Shown here one piece after another: positions 1-28,520 of a DNA stretch of 64,000 nucleotides. Position numbers and translations under genes: made by a program. This stretch comes from Heligmosomoides polygyrus polygyrus (taxonomy: Eukaryota > Nematoda > Chromadorea > Rhabditida > Heligmosomidae): assembly GCA_947396885.1 (NCBI GenBank), contig OX377205.1, positions 50,204,676 to 50,268,675 on the forward strand, written 5' to 3'. The notes below the pieces were generated by a model. That model was given only the letters and a program-made list of their open reading frames with translations, was not told the DNA's origin and did no database searches. The first letter of the stretch is position 1, and every line of letters starts with the position of its first letter.

Positions 1-529
1 TCAGCGTGACGTTATAGTGCTGTTTGATTAGCTTATTTCGAGCCATTCTCTACATGGCATTTGTTGTCAGATGATTAATGAACGAATACGTACGTCGATT
101 TGCTGTCTTTCAGTGCGATATTTTTTCATTTCAATGCTAATGCTTCTTGTAACAGAAGAAACTATAACATACTCTTCTATAATAGTACTTATAGGGATGC
201 AAGCCCGTAAAATGAGTGCTTTTGGTCGGGGTTCTGTGCTCTACTCCTGTGACGCGGTGTAGAGTGCAGACGGAGAAGGGGAACGAACTCCGTGATGTGG
301 TCAATTTTGACACAGGTGTGGTAGATTAACCACATCCTGCAGTTTTCTGTTCCCTCATGTGCTCTCTTCCCTATGAAGGCCCTTTTCCCGACAAGCGTGT
401 GCAGCTCACTGTTGTCACTTTTGGAGCTCAGTAGGAGAGTATTTAATCCGTTAACTTGTATTTTAGCTGCTCAGGTGGTGTATTGCAAAGGTGACAGTTT
501 TAAACATTTCAGTATCTGATCCTTTTTAG

Positions 530-11375
<10,846 letters not shown>

Positions 11376-12459
11376 TTAGGTGCTCGATGAGCAGTTTGTG
11401 CTTGGTGGCCGCTGCCTGTAACATCTGCGATCCGCTCTTTTCAGACTAGTTCTTCTGTGACGTTGTGATCCTCCGCCGTTGTTCGATATGTGCCTGCTGC
11501 CTCATTTCTAACAGCGTCTTGACCACAGTTTGTTCGTTGGTCCTTCCTACCACTACACGTTCCTGTTCCACACCATTCGCAACATCTGCTCATGTGTTTT
11601 GTTTGCAATTAATGGCAGCATGCCTAAAATAACGTTGCTGATACCTTTCGTCGTTCACCGAGCTAAGAGTGTTGACGTCTGGAAAGTTTGCTTACAGTTC
11701 CTTCTCATGCTTCCCGCCCTGATAATTCCTCGCTTTCTGGTGGCGAGTTGATTGGATTTACCAAGTGTGAAGTATGGGAGATATAAATGTGCACTGTCTT
11801 TACGTATTGTTGTGGGCATCGGTTTTACAACCTTGTCGTATTTGAGATGAGCTCTGAATGAATATTCATTTTAGATGTACGTCTGCTACAGGCCGTTCTT
11901 CTCAGCGCCTCAGCTGATGGCAGGTGTACTGTGAACTTGATAGTACATGTGAAGATCCGAAGATTCTTGACGTAGCTTGTGCCAATGTTCTGTATTACAG
12001 ACGAGGGTTTACGATGAACCATCTTTATTGCTGGCTGTAGCTTTGATCGCCGTCTTGAGAGGCGTGGAAAGTGCATGTCTAGTCTTGCAGACCATGTCTA
12101 GACCTCCGAAAACGGCGACCACGTCGAAACATTAGGCCAGCGTCACAAAAGCCTCACTTGGCTCATTGGATGTTGACATTAAAACAACATACGGCGCTAT
12201 GATAGTTGGAAGGAGTCCCCACAGTCGGCCCACACCCTGGAGTGCCTTCGTCTGCTCAAATCTGCGCTTTCCGTGTCAGCGGGAGAGTACGGAACTGAGC
12301 CATTGGAAGCGAAGCTATGGCATAGGGCAAGCCCTGAAGTCGTGTTTTGTAGAATCCGGGTGATGTGCCAAATAGCCGTTCTGTACTACGTTGACGCAGG
12401 ATTGAGGATAATCGGTGTGCACTCCAGCTACTTTTCGATGTTCAGGTCCAAAGAGCTCA
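11376..12459. other. Intergenic region between CK2 alpha and nfs-1, with Penelope-like 3' remnant
   Basis: No exon was recognised. At about 12098-12135 the sequence reads CTCCGAAAACGGCGACCACG then TCGAAACATTAGGCC. This is laid out like the candidate hammerhead-like 3' segment of the Penelope-like fragment at 49289-49325 but is degenerate. Confidence 0.35.
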
Positions 12460-18392
<5,933 letters not shown>

Positions 18393-18398
18393 ATCTTC

Positions 18399-18404
18399 AA
18401 TAAA
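18399..18404 (+). terminator. nfs-1 polyadenylation signal AATAAA
   Basis: A canonical AATAAA starts seven bases after the TAG of nfs-1, implying a 3' UTR of only about 20-30 bases. It is the first such hexamer after the stop and is followed by a T-rich run (CATTTTG). Confidence 0.8.
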
Positions 18405-19283
18405 CATTTTGTTTACCTCATCAGTGACAGCGGCGGCCGAGCCTATCAGCCGCTGCTGGCGCCATCTCGTTTTTCCGACAGATCGTGTGACATACGTGTA
18501 TCGAGAGACTAGATTACTTTCGAGGTGCAGTACAAGTTGGTGAGGCAAACCTGCATGACCCGACATGACTTAAGGTGGCGAAGATGATAGCAAGTCTGAG
18601 GGGTTTGAGGGCGAGACGGAAGTTCAGAGCAGTACAGTTCACTCCGCCCAAGTTGTACTGCACCTTTCCGACGGCCTTTACAACCTTGTATGTTACAGCG
18701 TAGATACTGTCTGCCGTCTGAACCCATTAATAAATCTTAGAGAATTTGTGCGTTATGTATCGTTGAAACACACTGCAATGTAGTGTGACAGCGAGGTTAA
18801 AAAGCGAGATTCAAACAAACAGTTGTTGAGAGAAGACCATCTGTGCAGGCCGAGCCTTCATGATCGTTTCAAGTGCACATACAGAGTAGCTGGAGTCAAC
18901 CAACTTCTCTCGCTGAAGCCTACTACTTACTTTGATACTTTGATGGTCTTTTTGTCGGCTGGAGGTCTTCTCAGCGGGGACAACAACTCTTCCAGACCCT
19001 CGATCTCTAGCAGCATGCATCCAGTGAGGCAAACTCCGCTCTCTGAAAGATCTTGAGAATGAGTATGCCCGTCGCGTGGGCGGTCGTCCCTGTGGTATCT
19101 TACGGTCTCTCGGGAGCCATTCTGTGACACGGAGACTCCGTCTATCGTCCTTTCGTCGAAGCAGGTGTCCGGCCCAGCGATATTTGGACTTCTTCATGTA
19201 CTGCAGCGGGTCTGCTAATTGCGACTTCTCCCGTAGCTCCGAGCTTCGTAGGCCTTCTTGCCATTGCTGACGAAGGCTTGTCC

Positions 19284-20195
19284 TCAGAAGACATCTCTCC
19301 AGTGCACGATGCGTAGTTTGCATCGCTCTGGCGATTGTCTTGTTTTCGGGCCAGGTTTCCGTCGCGTAACACATCGCAGGCAGTACAGAGGCGTTGAATA
19401 TCGAGGCTCTGAGGCCGGCATCCTTGACCTGATCGGTGACTTCGCGAATCGAACTGAAGGCTGCCCATGCTGCGCGTCTCCTGCGGGCGATTTCAGGAGC
19501 AGGTCGCCCATGTTCAGCTCCCTTCCCAGATAGACGTAGGAGTCGACCTGTTGTAGAACGACTCCATTTAACCTTACGAGTCCCGTGTCACACCACTGGT
19601 TGACCATAAATTGCGTTTTGAACATATTCATGTCCAATCCTATCTTCATATTTGCCACATTGAGCTCGTTAAGCATTTCCTCGACTTCTGCCGTGCTGGT
19701 AGAGATGAGAACAATATCGCCGGCGAAGCGAAGGCTGATCCGTTTACCGTCGACAAGGTAGCCTTTGTCGTCCCAGTTCAAGTCTTTCATGGCATCCTGG
19801 AGTGCCACTGTGAATAGCTTGGGAGAAATCGTGTCTCCCTGCCGTACTCCTTTCCCGATAGGAATTTTAAGCTTTCGGTCGAACAGCTGGATGGTAGTCG
19901 ATGTGTTCGAGAAGCATTCGTCGAGAAGTCGGATGTAGGGCAATGGTATACTAGCATGCACAAGCGCGTTCAGAACGGCGTTGATCTTCTCAGAGTCGAA
20001 CGCTTTCCAATAATCCACGAAGACAAGGACAAGTGGGAGGTGGTATTCGCGGCTCCTCTTGATGAAATGTGAGACACTCTGAATATGGTCCATGCAGGGG
20101 AAATCCTTGCAAAACCCTGCTTGCTCCTCTGGCTGATACTCATCCAACCAACGTTCTATGCGGGTAAGCAATATCTTGGTGAAGATCTTGTACAC
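19284..20195 (-). pseudogene. RTE reverse transcriptase core, catalytic FADD mutated to FAGD
   Basis: RT motifs run EEQAGFCKDFPCMDHIQ, FVDYWKAFD, KGVRQGDTISPKLF and LRFAGDIVLIS. The middle motif should read FADD; codon 19719-19721 (GGC on the - strand) replaces the first catalytic Asp with Gly. The last about 100 residues are frameshifted relative to the C-terminal ORF at 18811-19374. This copy cannot be active. Confidence 0.85.
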
Positions 20196-21217
20196 ATACC
20201 GAGAGAAGACTGATGGGTCGATAGTTGTTGATATCCTCCTGCTGACCTTTTTTGAAGATTAAAACTGTTTTCGACTCCTTCCATGAGTCCGGAATCCTAC
20301 CAAGTCGAAGGTAGTGGTTGAAGTGCTTGGCAAGAAGTGATCAGGGGCGCTGCCACCCGTACGAAGGAGATCAGCAGAAATGCCGTCCGGCCCGGGATCT
20401 GTGCCTGGCTTCATCCTTCTGATGGCATGAGCAACTTCTGATTCCCGAATGGGAGGTATTTCATCAGCTGGTGGCATCAAGCATTTTGGGACAGTGGTGA
20501 AAGAACGACAGATCTGTGTAGAGTTCTTGAACGATGGCCTCCATCGCTCTTCGAGACGTTTGCGTTGTTCCATCCCTATCCATAAGGGCAGACATTATTG
20601 CCTTCTGATCGCAGAGATCTCGTTTGCAGCGCTTTATGCTTGAACCTTTCCCACCGCTTCTAACAGCTTTAATCTTCTATAGGCTTGTATGGACTCCTTC
20701 ACTGCAATTCGACAGGCCTTAGAGATGGTGACTTTTCGAGATGGGAGGCATTAGGATCCAGTTTAACAGCTCTTCTTTGCTCCAAGGGTTTAATCATGTG
20801 CGTTAGTCTCGAGGCAGGCGCTGATGTGGCTTCACAACAGTCGCTAGCACATTTCCACAGTCCTTTGGAGACAAGATCGTAGTCTTCCGATATATGTTCA
20901 AGAAGATTCCAATCATACAACTTTATTGTGTATTCCAAGTCCTCCGACTTGAATGTGAGGATCCTCACCGGTGCCGTTTTATAAGTGTCACGTTTGAGCA
21001 TCTTCTTCTTAAGAGTCAGCTTCGCAAGCACGGTGATCCGAGCCGGAGTTAAATGAAGGCGGTACGGAGGCGTCGAACAGACTTTAGCGTCTGTTTGTAA
21101 GAACATGGTCGATCTCTGAACGTGTTTCTCCATTTGGGCTTTCCCAGGTCCATCGCCGGTTTGAAGGCTTCTTGAACAAAGAATGTCCATAGAAGAGACG
21201 GCATGCGGATAAGAAGT

Positions 21218-22018
21218 CTACCAGTCGCTCTCCGTTTTCGATCCTTGAGGAAGTTCATATGGTCCTAGCCTCCATTCGTCATGGTCATTCGTACCGAGGG
21301 GCGTTAAAGTCCCCAACAACAACCTTGAACTATCTCTTTTGGTCGTTGACAGTCCTTCCGAATAGCTTGTAGAATTCCTCCTTTTCTTCATCTGTGGCCG
21401 CAGATGTTGGAGCATATCCATTATGATAGAGATGGTTCCTTGATCTTTGGTTTCCAGACGAGGAACAGCTACTCGCGGTCTGATGATCTTGCAAGAGTCT
21501 TCTATGTGGTGCACTGTCGAATTGACGAGAAATCCAACTCCCCCAATATTCTTTCTGTCCACCTTTGCTCCGATAATGAGAAGCTCGTTGTGGTCGGTCC
21601 TTCTTATGGCTTCCGTTCTGCCTTTCGCTTCCTGCAGGGCGATAACGTCGTATTTGATGTTGCGGCTTCTGTAAAGGAATGTCCGAAGATCCTGCTCAGA
21701 TGCGATCGTACGACAGTTATAAGTGCAGATGAGTAGGCAGTTTTCTTGTCGTTGTGGGAGGGGGTTTTCCGGTAGTCCAATTCCAATGACGTCCTGATAG
21801 CTTAACTCCGAGATTAGATGGCCCCTCGCCGGAGGTGAATGCAACCGACGTCGTAGAAGACCACCTCCGGCGCGCGGAGGACCGGGGCGCGGGTTAAGTT
21901 GTTTGAGCCATGGCGTGCTCTTAACAGTTCCCTTTCCAGTTCCCGCTCTTAACAGTTCCCTTTCCAGTTCCCGGCAGCAACGCTGCATGTCGTTGTCGGA
22001 TAAGCGTGTGGTCGTCAA
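21218..22018 (-). pseudogene. RTE endonuclease-domain ORF (266 aa open frame)
   Basis: The frame contains the apurinic-endonuclease entry ICTYNCRTIASEQDL, the catalytic-Glu motif DVIALQEAKGR and GGVGFLVN. It then drifts out of the conserved frame before the GDFN and SDH motifs, which shows a frameshift. The first about 60 residues are not recognisable RTE sequence. It would have cut target DNA for target-primed reverse transcription. Confidence 0.75.
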
Positions 22019-22668
22019 CAGCCATCATGCCTCTCTGGAAAGGCTTTGAAGGAACAAATGATCACGAGCTGTGACCAAGTGAATCTTCATATGCTATGCG
22101 AGTGTTGCGCCTGTATCCTGAGACTTGACCGCATTTGTGGATCTGTCTCGCTTCCGCAGTGGGACACGAAGGCAGGAGCACGACGGTGGTTCATCCTGCT
22201 AGACCCGCTGGCGCGTGGCCGCTTTAAAAACAAGTCTTCGAAACGCAGTCATTTTCGTGTCTTCCCTCCCTCTAGACGTTGGAACTTCGGTGACAATTCT
22301 AATAAGTGAACTCATATTCGATCGTGCTTTATATCACAGATGCACCCAGCTTTGACACCGGGCATTGAGTACAAGATATCAGTTCTGGAGACTAGCCGGG
22401 TTATAAGTGGTTAGCAAATATTGAAATGTGAAAAAACAGTGAACTGAATATGAAGATCTGCGGAGATCCACAAATGTTCCTCAATGACTTGACTGCCGAA
22501 TGGTAGTGCTGGAAGTGCTCCAGAATTGGAGTAATTCGGCCTCGTTCTACGCGACAACGAGGAGTCTTCTAAACATCGTTGCTACCACCGATGGTAAGGA
22601 GGCGTTCTGCAAAATGATCTGTGGTGGATGTATGCACACGAACCATTGGGCATACATCCACCTCGGAT
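22019..22668. other. Sequence between RTE relic and LTR element, no gene seen
   Basis: No conserved frame or repeat was recognised in this stretch, which ends at the CAGC target duplication of the LTR element. Confidence 0.4.
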
Positions 22669-22672
22669 CAGC

Positions 22673-23116
22673 AGTAATAATCTGGTTATCCGGCCTCTGG
22701 TCATGACCCGAAATCCATTCATTTCGCATATTTATGTGCGATAATCCACAAAGCACGGAACGACAAGCCGGAACATAACTCGGCACAAGAGAAAACATGT
22801 CGACAACACATAACGGGAGATCACTGGGCACCGGAGTGGGGACGAATGCCGGCGTGGTCGGCGGAAGAAGCCGAAGCACCGCGATGAAGGGCTGGCCGGG
22901 TCCCTGGGTGCAGTCGCGCGTCCCTCCACCGTGGCAGTCCACGCGAGTCCTTTGTCCTCGCTTATATAGGCCCGTCCTCCTCAAGACCGTGCCTGAAACA
23001 AGGAAGGGCAAGGGGCCGCGACGTTTCGAAGGATATGGCCAGCAAGGAGAGAGGCAACACGGGGGTAAAATGTCAAAACGGGGCTCACCACACCGATTCC
23101 TCCTTCGTCCCTTACA
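22673..23116 (-). repeat. 3' LTR (444 bp)
   Basis: Matches 35245-35659 over its length with about nine substitutions. It has a 35-base block (around 22805-22845) absent from the other LTR and lacks six bases present there. On the - strand it begins TGTAAGGGACG and ends GATTATTACT. Confidence 0.95.
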
Positions 23117-23129
23117 TCTCCCCCTTTTC
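23117..23129 (-). promoter_or_regulatory. Polypurine tract
   Basis: The - strand reads AAAAGGGGGAGA immediately before the 3' LTR. This is the purine run that primes plus-strand DNA synthesis in LTR elements. Confidence 0.9.
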
Positions 23130-23238
23130 GCGAAGTCCGTCCTCGGACTTAATTCTTGATTGCAGCGGGGATGATCTTCTCCAAGAAGCACATTTCAGCC
23201 AGAACTCTATTGAAGTGACACCATGTGATGATTTGTTC

Positions 23239-24949
23239 CTATAGTGGTATGACTTTGAGTGACGAGAGGCATCCTATGACGAACATTCCGTCTCGAGCCC
23301 GGGATAGCGCGACGTTGAGGCGCTTAAGGTCTGCAAAAAACGAATGGTTGGCGTCTTTGTCGATATGAGTCCGTGGGGTACACAATAGGTTTTTCCGATC
23401 CCTGCGTACTGTCGACCGTAGCGACGGCCACCTCGGTATCGCGCAGCACAGCTTCACATAGATATTTTTGGTCACGATAGAGGCATATGACCATAATGTC
23501 CTCAGCGCGGACTCCTTTTGCTTTTAAAAGGCACACTAGGACGCGCACCGCGTTTGCCTCGATATCGTTGCTATATGACCCAGTAACGGATCTAACCGCG
23601 TGACCTCTCACGTTCACGACTGCGAGTGGAATCTCGGGGTTCGTCAGTTTCACACGCGACAGCAGATTTTGGCGTAATTCTACTGGTGTGCCGCACCGCA
23701 AAGCGTCGTCATAAAAGAACTTAGAATTGAGCCGCATGAGGCCCGCGTGCGGACGGTACACCGTCCGGATGGTGCAGACTGGAGCGTTGCCCCTGCGGTG
23801 GGCAACATCCAGCACCGACTGTGAGCAGAGAGCTACCGCCTTGGGGACGTTGTGGACGCCTACATACGGTGGTAATTGCTTACTATCACCCACGAGGGTG
23901 TAGCAAGCATACTGAAAGCGCGAGAGAGGTGCAATGAATGTGGCCTCTGGAATCATTGATGCTTCATCTAAAAGCACCGCACTCCATTCCCGTGAGGGGC
24001 GACGCCAAAGGCCCTTGCGTATAGTTAAATTTATGGCGGAGGAAATTGTACAGAGGAACACATTGGGTTTGCAGATTCGGATAAAGGCGCGGGTCAGCTT
24101 CTTAATACGTGTGGAGGCATAACGCTCCAGGAATAAAAGGCGCCTGTGCTCCCGCGTAGCGACTCCCCTCTCCTCGCCAGTGAATACGAATTCCCTGAGG
24201 GCGTTACGATGTTCCGCAAACTCCTCAAACACTGCCAGATCATTTTTAGACATAACTTCTCTATGGGTGCCTGGAAGGTTCTCCATGAGGGTAGCCATGT
24301 TAAAGGGTTCATTATGAGCGGCATGCTGCGAGAGTAGCTCGCTGACATAGCGCACAGGACGTATGCTGTCCGAGTTAAGCTCTCCTATTTTTGCGCATAT
24401 TACATCTAACGCGCTGTTTTGAACCGCGGCTACCAGCACGGTTTGACCCCTTTTTACCACTTCTTCGGCCATGACTGCCGTGCATAAAGACTTGCCGGCC
24501 CCGTATGCGCTGTCAATGATTAGGACAGGGCTCTGCCGATTGAACCAGTTTACGGCATTGACTTGGTATGCGTTGAGCTCTACGTCGTTTCCTGAGACGT
24601 TGACAGTTATGGAGGTGCGCTCTTCTACCTGCTGGGCCAATATATCAGCGTCTCCTGCCAGTACTGCGCGAGCCGCCAGCCATGACGTCGTGTCCGGCAC
24701 GAAGGTGCTAGCCATTCGGCAGTTTTCTAGCATCGCCAACACAGGATTGGCGCGCTTTTCGACGCTGCTGAGTGAAGTCCCGACCGCCTTATGACGGTTT
24801 GGTGTGCTCAACATGTACGACCGAAACCTGGTGGTGTCCTTGTGAAGGAGTTCCGCAGTGACTCCGACTGTTGTGTCTCCCATGACTAGATGAATTATCC
24901 GGGCTTTAAGTATATCAGCCTGGTATGCTCCTTCAACGAAGCTACCCAC
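23239..24949 (-). CDS. Superfamily-1 (UPF1-like) helicase core carried by the LTR element, frameshifted near its end
   Basis: The main open frame is 24949-23324 (541 aa). It holds SF1 motifs in order: Walker A AYGAGKS (about 148-154), Walker B DEAS (328-331), motif III GDSKQLPP (354-361), motif IV YRPHAGLMRLNS (398-409) and motif V TVDSTQGSE (511-519). Motif VI (LNVALSRARDG) continues in another frame at about 23340-23245, so one indel lies near 23340-23390. DEAS and VALSRA are typical of the UPF1/SMG2/DNA2 group. The product would unwind nucleic acid with ATP. It is unusual for an LTR element. It may begin in the upstream 631-aa frame, from which it is separated by a single-base shift in a C run near 24975. 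Confidence 0.88.
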
Positions 24950-24968
24950 CGCCCAACCTGATTTACTA

Positions 24969-26864
24969 CTAACGGGGATTTAAATTCCACCTTAGCCGGA
25001 AAGCATTTATATCAAGGGAAGTCCAGATTACATTATGTACTCGGTGGTCCGATGCTTCTGCGACGCATGCCGCTATGGTCCCACAGGCAGTGCTGTAGAG
25101 GGGCTCCAGGAAGTGCATGACCTTCTTAGGACGAGACTCGAATAATGTGAAATCCGTGAGCTTGGCCTCGATTAAGTCCTTATACGACTGCTCTACAAGT
25201 CGCATGTGTCCTGGAACTGGAGGGGCGCTTGGGATGTACTGAATATCGGCTAGGAAAGCGTATATTTCTGCTGAGTTGTCCTTAGGCGTACGCGCGAAGT
25301 GCATGTAGTCAATCTGTCGTGGTCTAAATAAGGCTACGATAAAGGAGTTATCGATGACTTGTTCAAACTCCTTAGGATTGCGAAACCGATTTTTGTTTGC
25401 GGTGACCAAGTAACGGTGACCTTGCATGCACAATTTGAATGTGCCGTTTTGCCTGGAAACCACCCTGATGACGAATCCAAGGGTATCCTTAAGTTCGCAA
25501 TATACAAGGCCGAACTGAGCCACGCGCCATATGGTGGACTTCCGCGATAAAGTAGCTTCCTCCACGTTTGTGGGGGCTACCAGATAGGAGGTTCGGAACT
25601 TTACAGTTACGGCGAGGGAATGCACCCAGACTAGATCACCGATAATAAGGCTACGGAGGTCGACTCCTCTTTTACCAGTACGAATATTGATGCCGAACTG
25701 GTCGATCTGGATGGTATGGAGGTCCCACCGGTCGGGGCAGGGAAGCTCGATATGAGCTGCCTCTAGTCGTGCCCCGGAACCATACAAGGTTTTGACCCTA
25801 TATAAGACAGGTAGGATACCCTTGTGGCGTCTTAACCCTCTTACGTAGGTGTGCTGTTCCTGAAGAGAAGCCTGATCTACTAGGGGCATAGTTGGCAGCT
25901 CCCCTTCGCTCCTCTTTATACTTATAATGTTGTCGTAACTATTAAAACGACGAAAGTTTTCAATAGCCCTTGGGCCAACCGCTTCCAAAATGGGTACCTC
26001 GTGACCCACCGTAGGTAATGGCTTTCCAGATGGGTGCAGGGGTAAGCCGCTGTACCCCGCAGCTGTTACTTTCTCATAGTTGCGAACATCCAGGTCGGAG
26101 TGATAATATTCACATTCCTGAATCTGTACCTTGGGCTCGAAGAAGGGAGCCCATGGGTGGGATGAAAACTGCTCAAACTTCACCGAAGGAGCGGTTTGCG
26201 GAACCTTATGTTTCAGTTCTCTAGAGGGGGCAACCACGGTTTTTTCTGCTGGTGGTGCCTCCTCGGGAACTGCTTCTTGGGCAAGAGTTGCTTTGTCGAT
26301 AAGTGATGCCAGCGTCTCAGCCGCTGATTCACTATTTTTGAGTCGTTTCACGGCTGGTTGGCTGAAAGGTCCTGAACTAGACCCGGCAACGTTTTCATAT
26401 TCGGTTTGGGGCGCTGATTCCTCAGAAGAAGTAATGAGCTGAGACACTGTTTGTATTGCACTGCCAGGTGGCATTTCTTCAGAAACAGTTTTGTTTGGGG
26501 CGGCAGATCCCTCCGAAGAGGTGATGAGCCTCGGTTTCTGTACTAGTTCTAATTTCACACCTTCCTCGTCAGAGTCGTATGAAATGAAGGTGAGAAACTG
26601 CTTCGACTCACCGCCCGCCGAAGCGGGAGCGTTTATCGCTGCCGCCGGCGGTGGTGTCTCCTCCCCATCACCAGCATTTGAGAGCACGACGTCCATCGGT
26701 TCTTCATGAACGTTGCCGTCAGAAACTGGCAGAGGAGGGCGGTCTTCTACTGCTAGCGGCGAGAGTCCCTCAGGTGAGGTAACGCTCTGAGCACTGTGAG
26801 AATCACTTGACATTTTTCTGAAATAGGTGAAAGTTTCTTTTTGGAGAGGCTTCATGAAACACAC
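24969..26864 (-). CDS. N-terminal region of the element's helicase protein (631 aa frame)
   Basis: Residues 1-230 are low-complexity, rich in Ser, Glu, Ala and Pro with repeated ITSSE-type segments, and look disordered. Residues 235-631 are a globular region of unknown family with alternating beta-type sequence (for example FGINIRTGKRGVDLRSLIIGD). This resembles the beta-barrel/stalk region preceding UPF1-type motors only in general layout. The likely start is the ATG at 26813 (MSSDSHS). The stop at the end falls in a CCCC run, and the next frame resumes helicase sequence at once, so this and 23239-24949 are probably one gene of about 1200 codons broken in this copy. Confidence 0.7.
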   Translation of the reverse strand: MCFMKPLQKETFTYFRKMSSDSHSAQSVTSPEGLSPLAVEDRPPLPVSDGNVHEEPMDVVLSNAGDGEETPPPAAAINAPASAGGESKQFLTFISYDSDEEGVKLELVQKPRLITSSEGSAAPNKTVSEEMPPGSAIQTVSQLITSSEESAPQTEYENVAGSSSGPFSQPAVKRLKNSESAAETLASLIDKATLAQEAVPEEAPPAEKTVVAPSRELKHKVPQTAPSVKFEQFSSHPWAPFFEPKVQIQECEYYHSDLDVRNYEKVTAAGYSGLPLHPSGKPLPTVGHEVPILEAVGPRAIENFRRFNSYDNIISIKRSEGELPTMPLVDQASLQEQHTYVRGLRRHKGILPVLYRVKTLYGSGARLEAAHIELPCPDRWDLHTIQIDQFGINIRTGKRGVDLRSLIIGDLVWVHSLAVTVKFRTSYLVAPTNVEEATLSRKSTIWRVAQFGLVYCELKDTLGFVIRVVSRQNGTFKLCMQGHRYLVTANKNRFRNPKEFEQVIDNSFIVALFRPRQIDYMHFARTPKDNSAEIYAFLADIQYIPSAPPVPGHMRLVEQSYKDLIEAKLTDFTLFESRPKKVMHFLEPLYSTACGTIAACVAEASDHRVHNVIWTSLDINAFRLRWNLNPR

Positions 26865-27092
26865 GACATATTAGCGATCTATGGCGGTAGGCGGAAATGA
26901 TGAAATTGGAACTTGATATGAAGGGAAGATGCGTTTAAGTAATAGAGGGACAGATATCGCCGAAAATGGCGCCCGAGGGAAGCCGAGAATAGGAATTGTA
27001 GTCGTCGTGCAGCAAATAGAGAATGCGTCGTGGGCGCGAACTGAAAACTAAAGTAGTCGCGAAAAGGAAAAAATGTGTGTAGGTTATGAAAC

Positions 27093-28488
27093 TCATTGAC
27101 GATTTGGAGGACGGAGATTATAGTGATGCGATGGACTCCCTGAGGCTGTATCCGTAGGGTATGCTTTAGGTGCTTCCTCCCGTTGGTAGATGTAACCAGG
27201 GATATGCTTTTCAGGTAGTGCGTCTACGTAATCGTGCTCCTCCGGTACCGAAGGGAGGGTGGATGCTGGACCCGTGAGATCCACGACCTTTTTTATCTGA
27301 TTTAGGTGAACACGACGGGGCTGGGACTGTAGAGGGGCGAGCTTTCTGGTCGTACACGCGCTTCATAGACGCCTTATATGTTCTGGCGTGCTCTGCTGCT
27401 TGCTGCCACGCCAGTTATAAAGCCGATACTAGTTGCGCTTTATAATCGTCCGTTTCCGAGGGGCCAGGGATTTGAGGTCGGGCTTCGGGCAATAGTATGC
27501 GATCAGTGGTAAAAACAGGATCTCTACCAAACATTAAAAAGTATGGTGATTCACCGGTGGCTTCATTTATGGAGGTGTTGTAACAAAATGCTACGCAGGG
27601 TATAAATAAATCCCAATCCTCCTGTTTTATATTGATAAATTTGGAGAGAATAGCTTGAAAAGTGCTGAAAGTTCTCTCCGTAGCGCCGTTTCCCATCGAA
27701 TGATACGGAGTTGCAAAGCGGTGTTTGATGTGCAAAAGTTTGCAGAACTCCTTGTAAAAATGCGACGTAAAACTTGAAGCCTGATCGGAGACTAATTCAG
27801 TCATAGTGCCATATTTCAATACGCATTCCGTCAGAAGTGCGTGGGCGATCCTATTAGCCCTCGCGTCGGATAAGGGAACGGAAATTACGTACCGGGTGAA
27901 CCAACAAACAATATTTAAAATGTATTTATTGCCGCGCTCCGTAGTTTTGAGTGGTCCGCATAAGTCCAGTCCTACTTTGGCGAACACTGCTTCGCTGTGC
28001 ACGGGATTGAGGCGTTCGCGGAAATTTGGCTTCGGATTGCGGCGCATTTGACAGGTAAGACAGGAGTCACACCACTTTCGGATGTCACTGTGCACTGAAT
28101 GCCAGTAGTATTTACGCAGGATTTTTGCAAGGGTCTTTTTCCATCCCATATGACCGCCGGAAAGAGCGCTGTTGTGATGAACGTCAAAAATCAGATTCTG
28201 CAGTTGCTTGGGGACTAATAAAACGGTGTGAGCGTTATTCTCCTCGTTTAGTAAATAGTGGAGACAATTGTCATTTTTAATAATGGACCTAGGCGCCATT
28301 TTTGCAGCCTGAGTTTTAATCGATTCTGGTGTATCTATGGGTAATTCTGAATCGATTATAATACTTCGGAGACACTGCAACAGGTTGTCCCTTTTCTGCT
28401 CATCAGCAAAGCTAATAAGGTCAGGGCTTCCGCTTACGTATGTGTTGAGTGAATACACTATGTGGGGCTCATCCGCCTCGAAAGACAT
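27093..28488 (-). CDS. Integrase (pol C-terminal part)
   Basis: The main frame 28488-27415 has the zinc-binding HHCC region (HHNSALSGGHMGWKKT to CDSCLTCQMR). It then has the catalytic triad D (GLDLCGPL), D (VSDQASSF) and E (NGATERTFS), and the family-typical NEATGESPYFLMFGRDP. A frame shift near 27410 separates a short C-terminal tail (27284-27093) ending HHYNLRPPNRQ, a common ending for Ty3/gypsy integrases. It would insert the element cDNA into the genome. About 230 bases separate it from the helicase gene. Confidence 0.93.
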
Positions 28489-28520
28489 GGGTAGGCTGAG
28501 AGGGAACTCGATGATATCTC

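Larger units (their letters stand above)
18811..22018 (-). mobile_element. RTE-clade LINE, degenerate copy
   Basis: On the - strand the order is endonuclease (21218-22018), linker (20699-21190), RT palm entry (20259-20573), RT core (19284-20195) and C-terminal region (18811-19374), in shifting frames with several frameshifts. Motifs match RTE-clade LINEs. The RT catalytic Asp pair is mutated. It begins about 420 bases past the nfs-1 stop, in opposite orientation. A 27-base unit containing CTCTTAACAGTTCCCTTTCC is tandemly duplicated at about 21918-21972, upstream of the endonuclease. Confidence 0.85.

Noticed and set aside
19076..19817. Several + strand frames opposite the RTE reverse transcriptase
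   Set aside because: Antisense of a recognised RT with no independent domain.
22547..23191. 214-codon frame on the - strand and overlapping + frames over the left LTR
   Set aside because: They lie within the LTR repeat and recur in the other LTR with indels that break the frame; no domain.
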